Shown here in pieces: positions 57,347-64,000 of a stretch of DNA of 64,000 bases. How positions within the stretch are numbered: the stretch's first letter is position 1; each line of letters starts with the position of its first letter. Position numbers and translations under genes: made by a program. This DNA is from Perognathus longimembris pacificus (taxonomy: Eukaryota > Chordata > Mammalia > Rodentia > Heteromyidae). Under the pieces are notes generated by a model. The model ran no database searches. It was given only the letters and a program-made list of their open reading frames with translations, and was not told the origin of the DNA. The stretch is from contig NC_063171.1 of the NCBI RefSeq assembly GCF_023159225.1, positions 33,635,378-33,699,377 on the forward strand, given 5' to 3'.

Positions 57347-57590
57347 ACTTAGCTGGGTGGCTCACATCTGTAATCTTAGCTACTCTGGAGGTTAAGATCG
57401 GAGGATTGTGTTTTGAAGCCAACCCACGAAGGAAAGTCCATGAAACTTTTATTTCCAATTAACCACCAGAAAATTGGAAGTGGCGCTGTGACTCAAAGTG
57501 GTACAGCGCTAGCCTTGAGTGAAAGAGATCAGGGACAGCACCTTGGCTCTGAGTTCAAGCCCCAGGACCAATAACAAGAACAGACCCCAA
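57347..57590 (+). mobile_element. B1-like/tRNA-like composite SINE
   Basis: 'CTGGGTGGCTCACATCTGTA', 'TCCAATTAACCACCAGAAAA', 'GGAAGTGGCGCTGTGACTC', 'TGAGTTCAAGCCCCAGGACC'. Full length, moderately diverged. Confidence 0.9.
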
Positions 57591-57719
57591 AAGTAATCAT
57601 TTTGATATATAACACATTTATGTGGTCTGTCTATGAAACATGCAAAGGGAAAAATACAGTATAAAGTACACAAAGAGGTGACAATGACTATTTGTTACTT
57701 AGGTGATTTGGTTGGGGTT

Positions 57720-58069
57720 ATTTGGTCATATTAAACAAATACAAATATTTGTATGTTTCCTTTTACTATACATAGTATATACTATTTTATATCTTGATTA
57801 TTTTTATACAGTTTATACATAGGAACTTTTGTTATATGGAAAAATATTTGAACAGCTACACAGAATTCTGCTATATGTATGTAAAACAGCTTATTTCATT
57901 GTTATCTTATTAAAGGGTACAGATGCTTCTAATTTTTTTCTTTCATAAATACTATAATTTAAAACTATGTACATGGGTACTTTTTCAAGGGTGAATGTGC
58001 ATCTATAGGATAAAGTTTTAGAAATGGAATTCTTGTGTTTTGATGTTGAGATATATTGTCTTATTGTAT

Positions 58070-58125
<56 letters not shown>

Positions 58126-58395
58126 AGGTTTTTGTAATTTCCACTTCTGCTGAGTGGCCATGCACCCAAATGTCTATTCTTCACAGTGTCCCCAGCAGGA
58201 ATTGTTATGAGACTTGGTTTGATTTTGTTAATATGACAGGTGAATCTATGTTGTGTTAATATGAATTTCTCTTATTGTAGATGTGTGAGGAGCATTTACT
58301 TTTCCTTTCCTGAAACGCATCTGTTCAGATTCTTTGCCCATTTGGTTATGTTGAAGCATTTTGACTTCAACTTTATTCTCTTTCTTCTGGCAACT
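57720..58395 (-). mobile_element. Ancient L1M ORF2 3' region, antisense, with internal microsatellite
   Basis: Antisense L1 order is visible: 'ACAGATGCTTCTAATTTTT', 'TAGAAATGGAATTCTTGTG', 'AGTGTCCCCAGCAGGAATTG', 'TAATATGACAGGTGAATC', 'TCAGATTCTTTGCCCATTTGG'. Split by the CT array at 58071. Confidence 0.6.
58071..58121. repeat. (CT)n microsatellite
   Basis: About 25 perfect CT units inside the ancient L1 remnant. Confidence 0.97.
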
Positions 58396-58399
58396 GCAA

Positions 58400-58810
58400 A
58401 TCTTTGAAGGGCTGATGTAATCGGATTTGCATTTTAGAAAGTTCTTTCATAAGGCCCTCAGAGTGGCTTGAAGCCAGGAGACAAGAGATAAGAGCAGTAA
58501 GAAGAGAAATATAATTAATATTAAAACTTCCTTGAGATGTGGTAAGGGCTAGAAAGGGAGAGGAGGAAGCTCATTGCAGAGATAATTGGAAGGCAGAACA
58601 AAGAAGACTGGATTTCTTGGTAGCTTTGTGGAAAAAGGAAGAGTGTACAAAGATTCTCAGACTCATGATTTGGGTTATGAATGGCCAGTAAATGGGACCA
58701 GCAGCTGGGAATGGGAACAGATTATAGAGGGAAGCTCTGAAGTTTCCAAGCAATATCTAGTTGGTTTATGATGTCTGGAATTTAAGTAGAGATACCTAGA
58801 GGAGATGTGA
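58400..58810 (+). mobile_element. Possible ancient repeat, unclassified
   Basis: Purine-rich wording such as 'GGAAGCTCATTGCAGAGAT', 'TTTAAGTAGAGATACCTAGAG' and 'GGAGATGTGAAAT' resembles a common old mammalian repeat, but I cannot name the family. Confidence 0.35.
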
Positions 58811-59264
58811 AATACAAGATCTTATTAATGCATGGTACTTACATGAACACTGCCTACTAATAAGGAAAAGGCGAGCAGAAGTATCTGTGTTAGAAATTCT
58901 TGTAACTGCTTTAACAAGTGGAAAAGATTAAGTTATAATTAGCATATCCTTTGTCTGAATGCAAATGTTCTTCATTCTCAGCTAGGCTAACACTTACTCT
59001 GTTTCCACCAGTAATTTGCTTGCCAAATCCTTTCTGTACTATTACAGGCAAAATCCTATTACAAATGATCTATGAAATACTGTGCTGCTGGGCCGACTAT
59101 AGTCCAGGACAGCAATGCTTGTGACTATGGGAGGAGGGCCACCAGAACCTACAGGGCTCCCATTTTGTCTGGGATCCTTGGTATCTTTCTAACAATCACA
59201 CTTCTTGGTGAGAATGGCTGAGTAGGACACATCTAGGGAATGTGTATTTGATTGACAGCATCTC
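58811..59264. other. No feature recognised
   Basis: No supported gene or repeat. Confidence 0.45.
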
Positions 59265-59350
59265 TTCCTTGGCTTTGCATTGTCCCCATGTGGCATAGGG
59301 CCTAGCACACAGTAGAGACTCAAGCAGTGATTGTTAAAGGAGAAATCATT
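59265..59350 (+). mobile_element. L2 3'-end fragment
   Basis: 'CATTGTCCCCATGTGGCATAG', 'GGCCTAGCACACAGTAGAGAC', 'TCAAGCAGTGATTGTTAAAGG' match the L2 terminal region. Confidence 0.72.
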
Positions 59351-60044
59351 ACCAGAGGAATTTCATGAATTCCTAGCTTTGACAATGAGCTGCGCTGCCT
59401 TCCGTTAGTTTTATAGTTGACAAAACTCAGGAAAACTGAACCAAACTCTCCACCTGTCCATTACTAGTAAATCTCTGGCCCATCCTCATAGAATAGTCAA
59501 GGGCACTGTTTGCTATAGATTGGGTATAAGAAAGAGCTGCTAAATTGTATTTCAATTACTCTGTCACAATGTATAAAGCAGCCTTACACACTATGTCTGT
59601 CCAAACACCTTTTCCTGAGCCTCGGAAACTACCAGAAAACCATCACAAATGACTAAGCAAGAGGGTAGACTGTTGCAGGGGGTGGAGGAGAGGTAAGATG
59701 TACATAGCTGAGTGGCACTTTCTATTTTTTCTTATTATATTTAGTATCATCATAAATTACCTCCTCCACATTTTCCTTAGGCTTCCAGTCCATATGGACC
59801 AGCCTATTTCTCCTTATACCTAGATTCTCATCTCTGTGCAGCATTTGGATTTGCTTTCCTTGCAGCCCAACTCACATATACAGAAGTGGATAGCCCAAGA
59901 AAGTACATGTAGATGAACTTCTATAAAGCCAATGCATCAAGACAGATCTCCAAATAAAAGAGTACCAGTGTTTCTATGAACCTCTTCTGATGTCCTCCTA
60001 GTTTCCAGTTTCTCTCCATTATTCGGGTTGTGCTTCTTGGGAGG
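59351..60044. other. No feature recognised
   Basis: No supported gene or repeat. Confidence 0.45.
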
Positions 60045-60135
60045 TTATATAAATGAATATATACATGTATTCATATATATCCATATATTTATGGATATAG
60101 ATAGAGATAAAGATAGAGATAGAGATAGAGGTAGT
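60045..60135. repeat. (TATA..)/(GATAGA)n microsatellite
   Basis: ATATATACATG-type tract followed by about seven GATAGA/GATAAA units. Confidence 0.88.
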
Positions 60136-60234
60136 GTATGACACATTCTCTTTTGATTCTTTTCTGATCCAGATGATACATGTGTGGTTCATGTATGTTG
60201 GAGCTTTTAGAGTGGCAGCAGATTAAACTTCTGT

Positions 60235-60375
60235 ATGTTATTATGTGAATATATCACCATATGTCAACTATTCTGCCGACAGATGTTTGCGTTGTTTGGA
60301 GTTTGGGGCTATAATGAATTGCCCTGCTGTGATCAATTGCACCTGTGTTACTGGTTTTGGTAATTTCACTGTTAG
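60235..60375 (-). mobile_element. Ancient L1M ORF2 fragment, antisense
   Basis: 'CCATATGTCAACTATTCTGC', 'GACAGATGTTTGCGTTGTTTG', 'GGCTATAATGAATTGCCCTGC' correspond to an antisense ORF2 C-terminal region. Confidence 0.55.
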
Positions 60376-60837
60376 ATCCTCTCTCTTCCTGAGTTCTTTC
60401 TTTACATTCCTTCATTTCTAAGTCAAATTAATCTATTGCATACACTCACTACTAGACCAGAGATCCAAGCAACAGCAAATCTGTCCTTTTGGTGTGATGT
60501 TCTTTTTTTATTACCACCTTTATGTTTCTGTCTTTTCTTTCTTTTTCCTTCCTCTAATCATTGTTAATAGTGGGCTACTTAAAAAAGAAAAAGACATTCT
60601 TAAGGTTTTCTTGTGCTGTATATCATGAGGCCAAGGCAAGTAGTATCAACCTTAACATGTACAAAGTTAAAACTCATTTTGCTATGGAAAAATATTTCCT
60701 ACTGTGGCCATAAATGAGTCTTCTCATCACTTAAAGTTTCCACCCCTCTAACTTTCCTGAAGTATATTTCATATAGACTTAAAATGTGTATTTCCTTACT
60801 TGAAAAACACTTATTCAAAGGAATTGTTTCTGTAAGC
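60376..60837. other. No feature recognised
   Basis: No supported gene or repeat. Confidence 0.45.
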
Positions 60838-60960
60838 TGTAGACTGTAAGCTCTTGAGGACAGAAAAGCCTCACATTCACTTGTGATTTCTTTTTTCCAC
60901 AAGTGTCATATAATGCTTATGTTAAACCTTAAATAAAGTTTTAGCTAGTGAGTGAAAGCT
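60838..60960 (+). mobile_element. L2 3'-end fragment
   Basis: 'GTAGACTGTAAGCTCTTGAG', 'GACAGAAAAGCC', 'AAATAAAGTTTTAGCTAGTG' match L2. Confidence 0.7.
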
Positions 60961-61249
60961 TCTCTCTGACATGTGAGACACTGTGTTAATTTGGTCCAAG
61001 ATGCTCTACTTTGATAAACAATCTGATTGACAGTAAGCTTTCTGGTCAAACAGTTGAAACACTGATTGTTTTTCTATTCAGCTGTAAGAGTCGTATGGTC
61101 AATACTTAAAATATCTAAAAATTGGAATTTAAAAATCAGGAAATATGGCTCTCTTGGTTTTGAAATCCATAAATAATATCACATGCCATTCTGTGTAGAT
61201 CCATGGCTGTATTGTTAAAAAGAGTTGCTGTATTTGGTATTATTTCAAA
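60961..61249. other. No feature recognised
   Basis: AT-rich; nothing supported. Confidence 0.5.
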
Positions 61250-61325
61250 GAATAATTATTTTATATTACTATGTGCCAAGCACCATGCTAGACCCACAAT
61301 ATGTTCTGTTTATTTCATGTATTAA
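61250..61325 (-). mobile_element. MIR/L2-type fragment, antisense
   Basis: 'TATTACTATGTGCCAAGCACC', 'ATGCTAGACCCACAATATG' fits the antisense 3' end shared by MIR and L2. Confidence 0.6.
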
Positions 61326-62439
61326 CAGAGGGGAAAAAAAAGGTCAACGCTTTCTTATTACAGAGTTATTTTAAATTCTTCAGTATGACCATGATTTAGC
61401 TCCAAGTAGCTTCTTTCGTACAAAGAAGGTCAAGACATCCTATGCTGCTCAGAATTAATTAAGATCAAGATGCAAATGGATAGAAAAGCAGTAGAAGAGA
61501 AAATGTTGGTGTTCGGGGGATGCTAATCACTCACCAGTCTCTGTTTTGGCTTCTAAGCAATTAAGAACAGACAAGGAGCCAAATAGCAATTGCAATATTA
61601 GCTTTTTAATTGGTTTGGCTGGATTGGTGAACACAACAGAACCTTCTGTGTCTCTCTACAAATGAATGCACCCCCGCCCCTTCCCATCATTGACACAGAA
61701 ACTGGAGATGAGCAGGCCCCTCAGGTGTGAGGTCCAGCCAATGAGAGCTCACCCTGAAGAATCAGGAAGCAGAGACAGGCTCATTGCACCCCTGGCCAGG
61801 TTGGTTGTGAGAGAGATAAAGACACTAAGGGTAGACCTTATACGATTTCATATTGCTATTGTTTTGCTCTTTGTCAGCCAGTAACCAGTGGCTGATAGCC
61901 ACTTCTCTGATGTAGTTATCATGCTGATGTGGTAGGAGTTGTTGAGAGAAAGATGCATGTGTCATCCACGAATGTCTCTTTTTTGAAGAGTGGGAGAGCT
62001 ACTCTGGCCTCTTAGGAGTACACAAAGATAGAAGGTACAGAAGCGAGAAGAAAAAGTAAGAGCAGGAATATTCACAGAAAATGGAGGAGAAAGTTGGAAC
62101 ACCCCCCGCCCCCCCATGAAAAAATAAAAGAGAATTGAACCATGGAGGAAGGTGTAGGTAGAATTGTGGAGAAGATTTGAGGACAAATTTGGGGAGAGAC
62201 AAAGGTGAGTTCATTTGCAAGTAAGTAAGAAAGGAAAGGCCAGTGTTAGGAAATCCATACCTCATACTCTGTCACTGGATATCGATACCCCATAGCCTCC
62301 TAATTGAGAACTGAGGTTTTTATCAGAACCTCCAGAACTGCAAAGGAAATATGCTTTACTTTGTAAAGAACTCAGAGAAGACATGTGTGCAAAGTCTGAA
62401 CACATTTTGGGTGGTAACAATCACTGATTAAATAGGCTT
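61326..62439. other. No feature recognised
   Basis: A C-rich run at 62102-62116. The GC-richer part at 61660-61810 is not a CpG island and has no exon-like structure. Confidence 0.45.
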
Positions 62440-62810
62440 AGACTATTACTATTGTTATCAAAAGATGCTTTCGGCTGGGTAATTTACAAGTCTCAGAAAA
62501 TCATTTCTCTCCGTTTTAAAGATTGGTAAGTTCACAATAAAGTGTGAGTGGATTTGGTATCTGGTGAAAGCTGCTCTCTTCCTAACTGGGAACCTCTTTC
62601 TTCATCCTCTCATAGCAGATGGGTGGCAGCTCCCTCCAACCTCTTTTTTATTAGAGTATAATTCTAGCAATGAGAATGGACCCTTCATGACGTAATCATC
62701 TCCAAAACCTACCTTCTCTTGGTCCTAACATCTTGGGGGTTAAGTTCTAATTTATCACATATTTCATGATGTTCCTGGAACTCACCATATTTTATGTCTT
62801 ACCTTGTGAA
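62440..62810 (-). mobile_element. ERVL-MaLR-type LTR, antisense
   Basis: The antisense 3' end of a MaLR LTR is recognisable ('GCTGGGTAATTTACAAGTCTC'), then 'CTCATAGCAGATGGGTGGCAG', 'CTTCATGACGTAATCATCTCC', 'TTGGGGGTTAAGTTC'. It is followed directly by internal-region sequence in the expected order. Exact boundaries are uncertain. Confidence 0.62.
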
Positions 62811-64000
62811 ATTCATTCTCTCCCAGTTGGCTCCCCAAATCCGGCATTAACTCAAAGCCAGTCCAGGGCCTCATCTAAATATCATCTAACACAGATATGG
62901 GCGAAATACAAGGAAAATTTCATCACAGAGACACAGTTCTAGCTATGAGCTTGTGAAGTTACACCAAGTATGTGTGTTGGAAGCTGGAGCCACAAGGAAG
63001 GTGGATGGAAAGCTGTTTAGCATATCACTAGGCAGGCAATAAAATGTATATCAACATGTTACAAAATGCAAGGGTAGTACTTACTTCTATAGATTACATA
63101 TCTTACGTCCTATTACACATAGTACAAACATTTCCATTCTCAAAAGGAGTTTTAGGAATGTAAGAGGGAGTAACAAGCCTCAAGTAAGTTCAAAACCCAT
63201 CAAGGAAAGAGTTACAATTTCAGGTTACTGAACAATCTTTTGCTCCGAATCTCACCTTCCAGACACTGTGATCACAAAGATCCAGGCAGCCTTACCCCAT
63301 GGCTTTAGTGATCACAGCACACACCATAGTGGTCATGGCTTGAAATTTCAGGCCCGTTTCTCCAACACTGGAATTGCAGCAGTGGCTCTGTTGGTTGGGG
63401 GTTTTCAGGAGCACCCCCATTCCCAAGTCTCTTCTGGAATTTGGCCCAGCAGAGACCCTATGGTATCTGATCCTCACACCTTCCACTGGCCTTGCCTGGG
63501 GATACTCTTTGCAATGTCCCAAGTACACAACTGGTTTGGGCACTGTCCTGGCAGGGGCTGTCTGTGGAAGCTCTACCCTCTGATTGAACCCTGAGAGTGT
63601 CTGCAGAATTCTGTGACATCTAAGTGGGAACAGCCAGATCTTACATGTAATTGTGAATCCTCCCAAGGCGTATCATACCAGTCCTCCAAAAGGACAGCTG
63701 GACTTGTGCCTGGGATGGTTGAGTACCATCCCAGAGCCCTGAGGAATTCCTTCATGAGTTCTCTGAAACTGTTGCATGTTCAAGATCCTGGCTCAGTAGA
63801 CATGTGATGGGCAGGGAAGCCCAGAAGATCTCTGAGATGTTCTCCTTGCTATTTCTCCATTGTCGTGATGAAAGCTCTGGCCGTCCTTTTATTCCCTTGC
63901 CTTTATCCAGTAATCTCCTGACCACATCCTTGGCACTGTTGTACAGACATACTCTTTTATTCCTGGTGATCAGACTCAGAAGTTTGAAAATCTTTAAGTT
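62811..64000 (-). mobile_element. ERVL-MaLR internal region, antisense, continues past the window
   Basis: 'CCGGCATTAACTCAAAGCCAG', 'CCAGGGCCTCATCTAAATATC', 'CTTACCCCATGGCTTTAGTG', 'GAGATGTTCTCCTTGCTATTT', 'CCATTGTCGTGATGAAAGC' follow the antisense of THE1/MST/MLT1-type internal sequence. MaLR elements are non-autonomous and carry no functional gag or pol, so the open frames of up to 124 codons here (63268-63666, both strands) are relics. The element runs off the right edge. Confidence 0.68.

Noticed and set aside
63268..63666. Overlapping open frames of 108 and 124 codons in a GC-richer stretch.
   Set aside because: They lie in antisense MaLR internal sequence, and the frames are open on both strands at once, which suggests chance.

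Overview
The window is mammalian nuclear DNA, AT-rich and gene-poor, of the intergenic or long-intron type. It is almost certainly from a rodent. The most informative repeats are SINEs with a 5' half like a rodent ID element (tRNA-derived), a right half beginning near 'GCCAGAAGTGGCGCTGTGGC', and an A-rich tail. This architecture matches what is known as IDL-Geo of the Geomyoidea (kangaroo rats, pocket mice, gophers). A second family joins a 7SL/B1-like left half to nearly the same right half. A heteromyid rodent is therefore my best guess; the species is an inference. No complete protein-coding gene, rRNA, tRNA gene or CRISPR array is visible.

Layout. 0-10 kb: SINEs, L1 3'-UTR pieces, a MIR and a possible LTR. 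10.4-10.9 kb: a GC-rich piece of an endogenous retrovirus ending in a poly(A) tail and flanked by a 9-bp repeat. 12-14.6 kb: two L1 3' ends, each carrying a patch copied from a unique region about 1.6 kb upstream. 15.6-16.0 kb: a solo retroviral LTR on the minus strand. 20.1-24.6 kb: stacked L1 remnants of different ages with SINEs and two extremely short L1 insertions. 34.4-35.95 kb: the best preserved L1 insertion (17-bp target-site duplication) with a nested SINE. 43.3-43.5 kb: a 221-bp candidate coding exon on the minus strand with good splice sites at both ends, the only plausible host-gene sequence. 44.5 kb: a 390-bp pyrimidine microsatellite next to a SINE. 53.8-56.5 kb: an inverted L1 structure beside an older L1. 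57.7-60.4 kb: ancient L1 pieces. 62.4-64 kb: an ERVL-MaLR LTR plus internal region on the minus strand, running off the window end.

There is no operon-like cooperation here. The content is a record of retrotransposition (L1, L1-mobilised SINEs and an L1-mobilised ERV transcript), nested insertion, microsatellite growth and local sequence copying. I do not see a previously undescribed biological system. The items most worth checking are the paired patches in the L1s at 13.8 and 14.2 kb, the retrocopied ERV transcript, the L1 with a 3' transduction, and the candidate exon. Family names and boundaries come from reading by eye; no database search was run.
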